A stretch of DNA of 8,683 nucleotides. Origin: Bacteroidota bacterium (GTDB lineage Bacteria; Bacteroidota; Bacteroidia; Chitinophagales; Chitinophagaceae). This document shows, one piece after another, positions 1 to 6,630 of the stretch (position 1 is its first letter; each line of letters opens with the position of its first letter). Location of the stretch: contig CANGUS010000061.1 of NCBI GenBank assembly GCA_947457085.1, forward strand, positions 1-8,683, read 5' to 3'. The notes under the pieces are model-generated. The model made no database searches and was not told the DNA's origin. It saw only the letters and a program-made list of their open reading frames with translations. The position numbers and the translations under genes are program-made.

Positions 1-379
1 GATGACAAAAATATAAATCTAAATAATCCGTTTGCATTCTTTTCAAGGCTTCATCACATGCTTCAATTACATGTTTTCTACTTAAACCTGTTTGATTTGG
101 TTTATTATTTACACCTCTCCAACCAAAAAATACTTTACTGCTTAATACAATACTCGTTCTATCCCACTTTTTCTTTTTTAATACACGGCCCATCATGTTT
201 TCACTTTCTCCCAAAGCATAAACTTCTGCATTATCAAAAAAATTAATCCCATTGTCATAAGCAATTCCCATTAATTCATCGGCACGCTTGTCATTTATTT
301 GTTTGCTAAATGTAACCCAACTTCCGAAAGAAAGTGCACTTACTTGTAATCCTGATTTTCCTAATCTTCTATATTCCAT
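1..379 (-). CDS. Aldo/keto reductase, Kv-beta/AKR6-like (C-terminal part beyond window)
   Basis: Reading from the ATG at 379 down to position 1 gives 126 uninterrupted codons that continue outside the window. The protein starts MEYRRLGKSGLQVSALSFG, the usual opening of an aldo/keto reductase TIM barrel. The whole catalytic tetrad is visible: Asp49 and Tyr54 in FFDNAEVYA, Lys82 in SSKVFF, and His126 in LDLYFCH. The stretch GLSRKHVIEACDEALKRMQ followed by TDYLDLYFCH resembles the potassium-channel beta-subunit/YghZ branch. Family members run about 320 to 350 residues, so roughly a third is present. These enzymes reduce aldehydes and ketones with NADPH in the cytoplasm. The gene is last in a minus-strand cluster, 52 bases after the short ALDH, so it is probably co-transcribed with it. 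The family call is firm; the substrate is unknown. Confidence 0.93.
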   Translation of the reverse strand, partial: MEYRRLGKSGLQVSALSFGSWVTFSKQINDKRADELMGIAYDNGINFFDNAEVYALGESENMMGRVLKKKKWDRTSIVLSSKVFFGWRGVNNKPNQTGLSRKHVIEACDEALKRMQTDYLDLYFCH

Positions 380-431
380 AATTTATTTTTTTAATCGAAT
401 GATCTAATTTTTATGTGTATTCAGTAATCAT

Positions 432-1310
432 TTAATATTTTGCTCCCGTTACTCCAATGTTTTCAATTGGATGCCAAGTTGTTTTTATTTCTTGTAGATC
501 CATAATGAAATAAGGATTTTCTTGTTCCGCTTTAGACCAGTCTTTTTGCCACATAAAACTACGTTTTACATTTAATGAAGAAAGTGCTGCTATCGCTTTT
601 GCTTCCTCCGCATTTTCTCTGCAATAAACGACTGCATTGACATCCATGTGTGATGCAAAATGAGTATGCAACTCTTTACTATTCCCCGTTAAAATATTGA
701 CAACACCTCCTGGCAAATCTGATGTGGCTAACACTTCAGCAAATGAGATGCTACACAAAGGTTTCGTTTCGGAAGCTAAAATGACACATGTATTTCCACC
801 TGCTATGATTGGCATGACTACCGAAATGAATCCTAGCAAAGAAGAATTTTCATCAGCAATCACACTGACTACACCAGTAGGCTCGGGCACAGAAAAATTG
901 AAATGCGAACTTGCTACTGGATTTACAGAACCGAATAATGGTTGGTATTTGTCGCACCATCCAGAATAATATACGCATCTATCGATAGCTTGTCGAACTT
1001 CTTTTTCAGCAGTTGCTTTCGAAGCGCCTTGCAATATTAATTCTTCAACAAATTGCATTTTTCTACCTTCTAGCATTTCTGCTATTCGATACAAAATTTG
1101 CCCTCTATTAAAAGCGGCTCGTCCACTCCAACCTTCAACTGCTTTTCGTGCAGCAACTACAGCATTTCGAAAATCTTTTCTTGAAGAAAGACATACGTTT
1201 GCAATCACTTCTTTCTTTTTATTTTCAAGTTTATAAAATCGACCGCTTTCTGTTCTAGGAAAAGACCCACCGATATATAATTTATATGTTTTTAAAATTT
1301 CTAATTGCAT
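432..1310 (-). CDS. Truncated, catalytically incomplete aldehyde dehydrogenase (ALDH16 C-terminal-domain-like)
   Basis: This 292-residue protein aligns by eye with the first ~280 residues of the ALDH core encoded just upstream: YIGGSF against FINGKF, YYSGWCDKYQ against YYAGWADKLE, LPGGVVNILTG against LPDGVVNIVTG. It stops after the Rossmann region and has a ~40-residue tail of its own (FMWQKDWSK to VTGAKY). Key residues are gone: the NAD-binding Lys of the KPAE motif is Leu178, and there is no ELGGK glutamate, no catalytic Cys motif and no EEIFGP. Catalysis is therefore not expected. Bacterial ALDH16 enzymes carry a non-catalytic ALDH-like C-terminal domain of about this size, and I infer that this is that domain as a separate subunit partnering the 521-residue ALDH. 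The gene begins 57 bases after the partner's stop and has no internal stops, which argues against random decay, although a stable pseudogene cannot be excluded. Confidence 0.85.
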   Translation of the reverse strand: MQLEILKTYKLYIGGSFPRTESGRFYKLENKKKEVIANVCLSSRKDFRNAVVAARKAVEGWSGRAAFNRGQILYRIAEMLEGRKMQFVEELILQGASKATAEKEVRQAIDRCVYYSGWCDKYQPLFGSVNPVASSHFNFSVPEPTGVVSVIADENSSLLGFISVVMPIIAGGNTCVILASETKPLCSISFAEVLATSDLPGGVVNILTGNSKELHTHFASHMDVNAVVYCRENAEEAKAIAALSSLNVKRSFMWQKDWSKAEQENPYFIMDLQEIKTTWHPIENIGVTGAKY

Positions 1311-1367
1311 TGTCTTTATTTTTTATTTACGATTTGTCTAAACCTCTTTTGGAGTGCAGGGAGGCTT

Positions 1368-2933
1368 TTAAAATTTTATATAAGGCAATAATCCATGAAC
1401 ACCGCCTTCTCTTCCGAACCCACTTTCTTTGTAGCCACCAAAAGGTGATGTTGGGTCAAATTTATTGTAGGTGTTTGCCCAAATAACTCCTGCTTTCAAT
1501 TTAGTCGTTAAGTTAAAAATTTTACTCCCTTTATCAGTCCAAACGCCAGCACTTAAACCATATGGAATATTGTTTGCTTTTTCAATTACCTCTTCTATCG
1601 TTCTAAAAGTTTGTATCGTCAAAACTGGACCAAAAATTTCTTCTTGTACAATTCGATGACTTTGGGATGTGCCGATAAACAAAGTAGGTTTACAGAAAAA
1701 TCCATTCGATGGAATTGCACAATCAGTCTGAAAAATTTCAGCACCTTCTTTTTGCCCAAGTTTGATGTAATGGTTTATTTTATTTAATTGTTCTTTACTA
1801 TTGACAGCACCTATGTCTGTATTTTTATCCATCGGATCGCCCACTATCAATGTTTTCATTCTTTCTTTCAATTTCTTGATGACTTTTTCTGCTACATTTT
1901 CTTGAATAAACAAGCGTGAACCGGCACAACAAACATGCCCTTGATTAAAGAAAATTCCATTGACAATTCCTTCTACCGCTTGATCAATGGGAGCATCTTC
2001 AAAAATAATATTGGCTGCTTTCCCTCCTAATTCTAAGGTTACTTTTTTATTAGTTCCTGCTATTGCTTTTTGAATATATTTTCCAACAGGGGTACTACCG
2101 GTAAAAGCAATTTTATTGATTTGAGGATGATTAACCAATGCTGCCCCACAGTCTCCAAATCCTGTAACTATATTTACGACACCATCAGGCAAACCACTTT
2201 CTTGAATAATTTCTGCTAATTTCAAAGCTGTTAATGGTGTGCTTTCTGCAGGTTTTAGCACCACTGTATTTCCTGTTGCCAAAGCTGGTGCTAATTTCCA
2301 AGCTGCCATTAACAATGGAAAATTCCATGGAATAATTTGTCCAGCTACACCAATGGGTTTTGGATTGCGATTTGGAAATGCATACTCTAATTTATCTGCC
2401 CAACCTGCATAATAGAAAAAATGATTAGCGGCTAACGGCACATCAATATCTCTACTTTCACGAATTGATTTTCCACCATTCATAGTTTCAATGACAGCAA
2501 ATTCTCTAGCTCGTTCTTGAATCATGCGAGCAATACGATAAATATATTTTGCCCGTTCTTTGGGCGCTGTTTTGCTCCATGATTCAAAGGCTTTGTTTGC
2601 CGATTTTACGGCTGCGTCTATGTCTTTCTCATTTCCTTTAGCAACAGAAGCTATTTTTTTTCCTGTTGCTGGGTTAATCGTATCATAATATATTTTACTC
2701 AACGGCTTTACAAATTTCCCATTGATAAATAAATCATATTGCGATTTTAATTGAATATGGTCTGATGATTCAGGTGCAGGAGCCAATGATGAAAATATCC
2801 CCACAGTTTTTTTAGCCACTGATGACTCAGATGACACAGATGCGATACGTTTAGCCACAGTTGGTGGAGATTTCACAGATTTTTGACGCTTTTCTTTAGT
2901 TACTTGTTTTATTTTTGAAATTGATTTACTCAT
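1368..2933 (-). CDS. NAD(P)-dependent aldehyde dehydrogenase, catalytic (ALDH16-like first domain)
   Basis: A 521-residue protein that oxidises an aldehyde to its acid in the cytoplasm. The ALDH core runs from about residue 66 (YDLFINGKF) to the end. Catalytic Asn204 lies in IIPWNFP, the cofactor Lys227 in LKPAE, the turn FTGSTPVG at 277-284, the general base Glu301 in ELGGK, the nucleophile Cys335 in QGHVCCAGSR, and Glu432 with Phe434 in EEIFGPV. His333 replaces the usual Gln or Glu of the GQxC motif. Residues 1-65 are an unusual Ser/Lys/Ala-rich extension, partly encoded by DNA repeats (see the repeat entries). No other Met occurs before residue 137, so the ATG at 2933 is the only reasonable ATG start. 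The start lies 8 bases after the GxxExxY stop, suggesting coupled expression. The adjacent deoC makes acetaldehyde or a short aldehyde the likely substrate, by inference only. Confidence 0.95.
   Translation of the reverse strand: MSKSISKIKQVTKEKRQKSVKSPPTVAKRIASVSSESSVAKKTVGIFSSLAPAPESSDHIQLKSQYDLFINGKFVKPLSKIYYDTINPATGKKIASVAKGNEKDIDAAVKSANKAFESWSKTAPKERAKYIYRIARMIQERAREFAVIETMNGGKSIRESRDIDVPLAANHFFYYAGWADKLEYAFPNRNPKPIGVAGQIIPWNFPLLMAAWKLAPALATGNTVVLKPAESTPLTALKLAEIIQESGLPDGVVNIVTGFGDCGAALVNHPQINKIAFTGSTPVGKYIQKAIAGTNKKVTLELGGKAANIIFEDAPIDQAVEGIVNGIFFNQGHVCCAGSRLFIQENVAEKVIKKLKERMKTLIVGDPMDKNTDIGAVNSKEQLNKINHYIKLGQKEGAEIFQTDCAIPSNGFFCKPTLFIGTSQSHRIVQEEIFGPVLTIQTFRTIEEVIEKANNIPYGLSAGVWTDKGSKIFNLTTKLKAGVIWANTYNKFDPTSPFGGYKESGFGREGGVHGLLPYIKF
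2813..2842 (-). repeat. Inverted repeat copy A, inside the ALDH gene
   Basis: Read on the minus strand, it begins CATCTGTGTCATCTGAG and ends GTGGCTA, 26 of 30 bases identical to the copy at 3407-3436 but in inverted orientation. It lies in frame in the aldehyde dehydrogenase and encodes residues 31-41, ASVSSESSVAK. A weaker third unit (16 of 26 bases) follows at 2781-2806, encoding roughly residues 43-51. The internal structure is itself iterated (CATCTGTG, CATCTGAG, CATCAGTG). Confidence 0.8.
2852..2880 (-). repeat. Degenerate tandem repeat copy B, inside the ALDH gene
   Basis: Same orientation as copy A and 39 bases (13 codons) from it. On the minus strand it starts ATCTGTGAAATCT and ends CTGTGGCTA; 21 of 29 bases match copy A, with both ends conserved and the centre diverged. 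It encodes about residues 18-28 of the ALDH, KSVKSPPTVAK, which parallels ASVSSESSVAK from copy A. The 39-base period keeps the reading frame. Confidence 0.65.
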
Positions 2934-2941
2934 AAATATTT

Positions 2942-3370
2942 TTATAAAATGACTCTTTTAAATGTTAATTTATCTTCTCCAAAGTTGATGATTAAACCAA
3001 TAGGATTTTTTGATGCTGCTAAATAATTTATTGTTTGTTTAAAATGACTATCAATTACATCTTTTGTTGCTTTAATTTCGACTATAATGTTTTCAAATAC
3101 TACAAAATCAGCTCTATAATTGTGAGGTAGAATAATTTCTTTGTAAATTATTTGATATGACTTTTCTCTACTAAATGGTATATTTTGTAATTGAAATTCA
3201 TGTTCTAAAGCATCTTTATATACCACTTCTGTAAAACCTCTGCCCAACTGATTATGTACCTCCATACAAGCACCTATAATTTTAAAAGTTTCTTGTTGCA
3301 AAGGAAATTTGATAGTAGAATACCCTACATATGTTTCTTCAACAACATTCATATTTTCAAAACTATTCAT
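2942..3370 (-). CDS. GxxExxY family protein (PDDEXK_3, PD-(D/E)xK nuclease fold)
   Basis: The ATG at 3370 gives 142 residues; a TTG one codon upstream is less likely, and Met7 is another possible start because the family is typically about 125 residues and begins near the helix ETFKIIGACMEVHNQLG. The signature G-x-x-E-x-x-Y is Gly45, Glu48, Tyr51 in GRGFTEVVY. A nuclease-fold core follows: Asp88 in YRADFVV and Glu98-x-Lys100 in IIVEIKATK, then QTINYLAA (112-119) and the strand IGLIINFG. Established knowledge stops at the fold and the presumed Mg-binding D...ExK residues; the biological role of GxxExxY proteins is not known to me. It has no obvious link to aldehyde metabolism, yet sits between deoC and the ALDH genes (gaps of 63 and 8 bases), flanked by inverted repeats, which suggests a later insertion. 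Confidence 0.9.
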   Translation of the reverse strand: MNSFENMNVVEETYVGYSTIKFPLQQETFKIIGACMEVHNQLGRGFTEVVYKDALEHEFQLQNIPFSREKSYQIIYKEIILPHNYRADFVVFENIIVEIKATKDVIDSHFKQTINYLAASKNPIGLIINFGEDKLTFKRVIL

Positions 3371-3406
3371 CAATTTCTTTTTACTATATTAAATTAATCG
3401 GCTGTT

Positions 3407-3436
3407 CATCTGTGCTGTCTGAGTCATCTGTGGCTA
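3407..3436 (+). repeat. Inverted repeat, right copy, adjoining the deoC stop codon
   Basis: On the plus strand it begins CATCTGTGCTGTCTGAG and ends CATCTGTGGCTA. It is the mirror partner of copy A at 2813-2842 (four mismatches in 30). The last three bases, read on the minus strand, are TAG, which is the deoC stop codon, so the repeat begins exactly where deoC ends. This copy is non-coding, which shows that the similarity is not just a protein-level repeat. It occupies about half of the 63-base gap between deoC and the GxxExxY gene. Confidence 0.8.
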
Positions 3437-4327
3437 GTCTTTACTAATGTAATCACTTGAATAATAAACCCCCATTTTTTCTTTACCCAGCTGCAAAAGA
3501 ATATCATTGGCCAAGCTGCTAGCTCCAAAACGAAACCATTCATTCGTCATCCATTTTTCACCTAAAGTTTCATATAACATGACTAAATATTGCAAGGCTT
3601 GTTTGGATGTAGAAATACCACCTGCAGGCTTCATTCCAATCATGATTCCTGTTTCATCGTAGTAATCTTTAATCGCTTGCAACATTACCAATGTAACAGG
3701 CATGGTAGCAGCAGGTTGAATTTTTCCAGTGGATGTTTTAATAAAATCGGCACCAGCATGAATGGCAATATCACTTGCTTTTCGCACATTATCCAATGTC
3801 GACAATTCACCCGTTTCTAAAATTACTTTTAATCGAGCAGAGCCGCAAGCTTCTTTAATCGCAGCGATTTCATCAAATACAAAATTGTAATTTCCTGCTA
3901 AAAATTCACCCCGACTAATCACCATATCTACTTCATCAGCACCATTGGTAACGGCTATTTTAACATCTTCTAGTTTTATTTTCCTAGATGAATTTCCACT
4001 TGGAAAAGCTGTTGCCACAGATGCTATTTTAACAGAGGAACCTTGCAATGCTTTTTTTGCGGTTTTTACATGATTAGAATAAACACAAACTGCTGCTACG
4101 GTTGGCAAACCTTCTATATCATCTGCTAAATGCAACGCCTTGTAACACATTTGTTTGACTTTTCCTGCAGTATCTTTTCCTTCTAGAGTGGTTAAGTCTA
4201 TCATGTTCAAGGCCAATAACATGCCTTGCATTTTGCTTTCTTTTTTTATACTTCGAGTATTGAAACGAGCAACACGTTCTTCTACACCAACTTGATCAAC
4301 GGTTGGCGAAATCCAACTTTTATTCAT
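3434..4327 (-). CDS. deoC: Deoxyribose-phosphate aldolase (DERA)
   Basis: Cleaves 2-deoxy-D-ribose 5-phosphate to acetaldehyde and glyceraldehyde 3-phosphate in the cytoplasm, the last step of deoxynucleoside catabolism. The 297-residue TIM-barrel protein shows the Schiff-base Lys197 in DFIKTSTGK, the second active-site Lys233 in GMKPAGGIST, and Asp134 in DEVDMVI. The C-terminal phosphate-binding region is represented by WFRFGASSLAND (264-275). At 297 residues it matches the longer DERA type rather than the ~260-residue E. coli form, with an N-terminal extension of about 40 residues before ALNMIDLTTLEG. Its TAG stop is the first triplet of a repeat, but the tail (GVYYSSDYISKD) is of normal length for long DERAs, so truncation seems unlikely. 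It heads a cluster with two ALDH genes and an aldo/keto reductase, which could dispose of the acetaldehyde. The start ATG is well placed. Confidence 0.96.
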   Translation of the reverse strand: MNKSWISPTVDQVGVEERVARFNTRSIKKESKMQGMLLALNMIDLTTLEGKDTAGKVKQMCYKALHLADDIEGLPTVAAVCVYSNHVKTAKKALQGSSVKIASVATAFPSGNSSRKIKLEDVKIAVTNGADEVDMVISRGEFLAGNYNFVFDEIAAIKEACGSARLKVILETGELSTLDNVRKASDIAIHAGADFIKTSTGKIQPAATMPVTLVMLQAIKDYYDETGIMIGMKPAGGISTSKQALQYLVMLYETLGEKWMTNEWFRFGASSLANDILLQLGKEKMGVYYSSDYISKD

Positions 4328-4331
4328 ACTC

Positions 4332-4339
4332 CAAAAATA
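4332..4339 (-). promoter_or_regulatory. Possible Bacteroidota -7 element before deoC
   Basis: The minus strand reads TATTTTTG, a match to TAnnTTTG, ending only 4 bases before the deoC ATG. If used, transcription would start at or next to the start codon, giving an almost leaderless message. No clear TTTG is seen about 20 bases upstream. The 50-base gap to the preceding gene is too short to distinguish an own promoter from read-through. Confidence 0.25.
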
Positions 4340-4377
4340 ATGTTATTATTTTAAATGCTTCCTAGCATAAGCCTTCG

Positions 4378-6441
4378 CTATTTGAACAAGGTAATATTTC
4401 CAGTGAAATTTTTTCTTAGTCCATTTTTAAATACAACATCCATGATATAGATATAAACACCTGACTCTTGTGTTTTATTATTGTATTTTCCATCCCAACC
4501 TCTACCATCAATCTTGTCAGTATAGTAGATTTTTTCACCCCAACGATTATAAATACTCATTTTAAATTGAAGCAAACCACTACTTAGAAGTTCTCTAGGA
4601 ATAAAATAATCATTTAATCCATCATTATTGGGAGAAAAAGAGTTTGGAATATTAATATAACAATCATTTTTTACCCAAATAGAATCTGTAGTTGCACACT
4701 CTCCATTGGATACTTGCAACCAATAGTAGTTGGGTGTATTCACTAAAATAGAGTTGGTGGTTTCTCCCGTGCTCCATAAATATGAACCTGTTGAAGGTAA
4801 GTTATTAGTTAATAAAATTGAGCCCGTTATTCCATTGCAAATAGCCGTATCGCTACCTAAATTTACAAGTGGATATGGTTTTACCATAATGTTCTTTGTA
4901 TAATTTGTAGGTGATAAACACACACTGTTTCTTCCTGTTAATGTTATAGAATAATTACCTGGTAAATCATAAATATGTGCTGGATTGTGTACATTGTACA
5001 ATGTATTTCCATCTCCAAAATTCCAATCGAAAGTATTTGTATTGCTTGTTGAATCTAAAAATACGATTGGTTGTCCAATACAAATCACATCTTGAGAGGT
5101 ATTAAAAATTACAAATGGACTATTGACCACAGTAATCGATCGACTAAAAGAATCTTTACAACCTATTACATCTGTTAGTATAAATGTAATTGTATAATTT
5201 CCTGGAGTCGTATAGGTATGTGTTAGTAAATTATCAATAGTGCCATCTCCCCAAATAACGGTTGTGTTTGCAATAGTCGTATTGACTGGTGGTGGTGATT
5301 GATTCAATAAACTAACAATTTGACCTGTACAGCTTGAATCATCTGTATAAAACTGTGCGTCAAAACTGTGCGTTAAATCTAAGTTGTATGTCACAGAATC
5401 TTTACAACCATTTTTTTCAACAACTAATTTCACTGGATAAATTCCTTGTGCTGCATAAATATGAAATGGGTTTTTTTGTGAAGAAACAGCCCCATCACCA
5501 AAGCTCCATGCATAATTTGAAGGGGTACTTCCACTTCCGTTTTGAGCATAAAACTTTACAGAATCTTGACTACAACCTAAATGCAATTCTGGTTGAATGG
5601 TAGGTGTTAAGTTGACAGTTTTAAAAAATACACTGTCTTTCATCGTACAAATTTCTCTAAACGAAATATCATCAATTGCAAAATCATTACCGCTGGTTGC
5701 AATTTGTTGGTCGTTAATACAAATATTTATGGTAGTATTGGTTCCACTAAACCAAGTTGCATGAAACTGAGTCCATTGCCCCGTTGTTAAGGGAAGAGAT
5801 AATGGAGTGCCGATCAGGGTACTATTAATTGAAAATTGTAAAATCGCAGGTGCACTGGCTACACAAGTTGCTCCCCATGCCGAAAAATCATACCATGTAT
5901 TTGGATTTACAGCAATCGTTTGACACCAAATTGCCGTATTAGATGAACTCGCTCCATTTAAAATCATCATATTTCCTGTTCCCGTTGTATGATCTCCAAA
6001 ATTTGCAAAATTGGTATGTACTAAACTCGGATTGGTGGATACAGCATATTGTCCTTCTAAGGACAACAAACCATACGTACCCCCAGTTCCTGGAATATAA
6101 GCAGAAGAAAAAACACTATTCCCTAAACTAAAATCTCCGTTAGTAATCAAATTGGTAGGGGTTACAGCCTGAACAGTTAATACGTAGGAAATATTAGAAT
6201 TTCCAATATTTGCTACTGGATTAATGATATTGGGATTTGATAAACCAGTTGTAGGAGTCCAAAAAGTATCAATATAATTGGGTGTTCCACTCGCAACCAT
6301 AGTTGGATTTAGTTGTATACTCGTGTTTTTACAAGCTAAAATAGTATCCGGTAAATTAGCAATCATCATGTTGCATTGACTGAATATAGTGTGTGATAGA
6401 AGCATCAAACAAATGATCGATAGGATATGCTTTTTTATCAT
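4378..6441 (-). CDS. Secreted multidomain PKD protein with type B T9SS sorting domain
   Basis: This 687-residue protein is built for export. Residues 1-22 form a signal peptide (MIKKHILSIICLMLLSHTIF, SQ); Cys23 follows, but Gln at -1 makes a lipoprotein unlikely. Residues ~31-92 resemble an Ig-like module. Residues ~98-261 (NLITNGDFSLGN to NDFAIDDISF) look like a carbohydrate-binding-type jelly roll. Three PKD domains follow, marked by WSFGDG (312-317), IWGDG (396-400) and WNFGDG (473-478), each ending in a HxY..xGxYxx motif. An Ig-like segment (~525-590) precedes the type B C-terminal domain, with NIPNSFSPNNDGLNDYF (597-613), IYNRWGEKIY and WDGKYNN, ending NITLFK. Established knowledge: this tail directs outer-membrane passage by the type IX system. 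The binding target is unknown; adhesion or polysaccharide contact is an inference. The closest family description is 'gliding motility-associated C-terminal domain' protein. Confidence 0.92.
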   Translation of the reverse strand: MIKKHILSIICLMLLSHTIFSQCNMMIANLPDTILACKNTSIQLNPTMVASGTPNYIDTFWTPTTGLSNPNIINPVANIGNSNISYVLTVQAVTPTNLITNGDFSLGNSVFSSAYIPGTGGTYGLLSLEGQYAVSTNPSLVHTNFANFGDHTTGTGNMMILNGASSSNTAIWCQTIAVNPNTWYDFSAWGATCVASAPAILQFSINSTLIGTPLSLPLTTGQWTQFHATWFSGTNTTINICINDQQIATSGNDFAIDDISFREICTMKDSVFFKTVNLTPTIQPELHLGCSQDSVKFYAQNGSGSTPSNYAWSFGDGAVSSQKNPFHIYAAQGIYPVKLVVEKNGCKDSVTYNLDLTHSFDAQFYTDDSSCTGQIVSLLNQSPPPVNTTIANTTVIWGDGTIDNLLTHTYTTPGNYTITFILTDVIGCKDSFSRSITVVNSPFVIFNTSQDVICIGQPIVFLDSTSNTNTFDWNFGDGNTLYNVHNPAHIYDLPGNYSITLTGRNSVCLSPTNYTKNIMVKPYPLVNLGSDTAICNGITGSILLTNNLPSTGSYLWSTGETTNSILVNTPNYYWLQVSNGECATTDSIWVKNDCYINIPNSFSPNNDGLNDYFIPRELLSSGLLQFKMSIYNRWGEKIYYTDKIDGRGWDGKYNNKTQESGVYIYIMDVVFKNGLRKNFTGNITLFK

Positions 6442-6470
6442 AATTGTTATTTTACTTGTAATTAATATTC

Positions 6471-6478
6471 CAAATTTA
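6471..6478 (-). promoter_or_regulatory. Likely -7 promoter element for the PKD/T9SS protein gene
   Basis: The minus strand reads TAAATTTG, a full match to the Bacteroidota TAnnTTTG element, 29 bases upstream of the ATG at 6441, a sensible leader length. A good TTTG at -33 is not apparent; instead a perfect dyad AGTTAT-AAA-ATAACT lies at 6494-6508, near where it would be expected. The rest of the 189-base gap to 6631 is AT-rich and holds no other signal I can support. Confidence 0.45.
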
Positions 6479-6630
6479 CGAACTTGTATTGATAGTTATA
6501 AAATAACTTTCTTTTTTGAAAACATATATAAAATAACATAATTTATACTGCACGCTATTTTTGGCACAATATTGGTATACAATTTACTGATAGTAAACTC
6601 AATTTTATTGTAGGATAAATTAAGAAGAGT

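Larger units (their letters stand above)
2813..3436. mobile_element. Putative repeat-bounded GxxExxY cassette
   Basis: A 624-base segment is bounded by two 30-base inverted copies of a repeat (2813-2842 and 3407-3436, 26 of 30 identical), with the same outermost heptamer, TAGCCAC at the left and GTGGCTA at the right. Its only complete gene is the GxxExxY-family gene. The segment separates deoC from the ALDH operon. The right boundary coincides with the deoC stop codon and the left boundary lies within the ALDH reading frame. No transposase and no target-site duplication are visible, so if it moved it did so with help in trans. The boundaries and the mobility are inferences; the inverted repeats themselves are seen directly. 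From memory, and unverified, repeats built on CCACAGATxxCACAGAT accompany GxxExxY genes in many environmental bacterial genomes. Confidence 0.4.

Noticed and set aside
58..246. Plus-strand 62-codon open frame at the left end.
   Set aside because: Antisense to the aldo/keto reductase, whose catalytic tetrad is fully visible; the frame is a composition artefact.
697..969. Plus-strand 90-codon open frame opposite the short ALDH gene.
   Set aside because: Antisense to a well-supported ALDH homologue, with no recognisable domain; a shadow frame.
2813..3436. CRISPR array interpretation of the CATCTGTG-type repeats.
   Set aside because: Copies are few, inverted, diverged and not separated by uniform spacers, and no cas gene is present.
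3590..3820. Plus-strand frame rich in Cys and His opposite deoC, glanced at as a possible small metal-binding protein.
   Set aside because: It lies entirely within the highly conserved deoC active-site region and arises from its complementary codons.
4010..4033. Another GCCACAGATGC sequence within deoC as a further copy of the repeat.
   Set aside because: Only a short core matches, with no second unit or TAGCCAC end; it encodes the conserved DERA segment KIASVATAFP, so coincidence is sufficient.
4355..4368. Small hairpin ATGCT-TCCT-AGCAT between the PKD-protein gene and deoC as a terminator.
   Set aside because: Only 5 base pairs, AT-containing, and not followed by a convincing U-tract on the minus strand; too weak to call.
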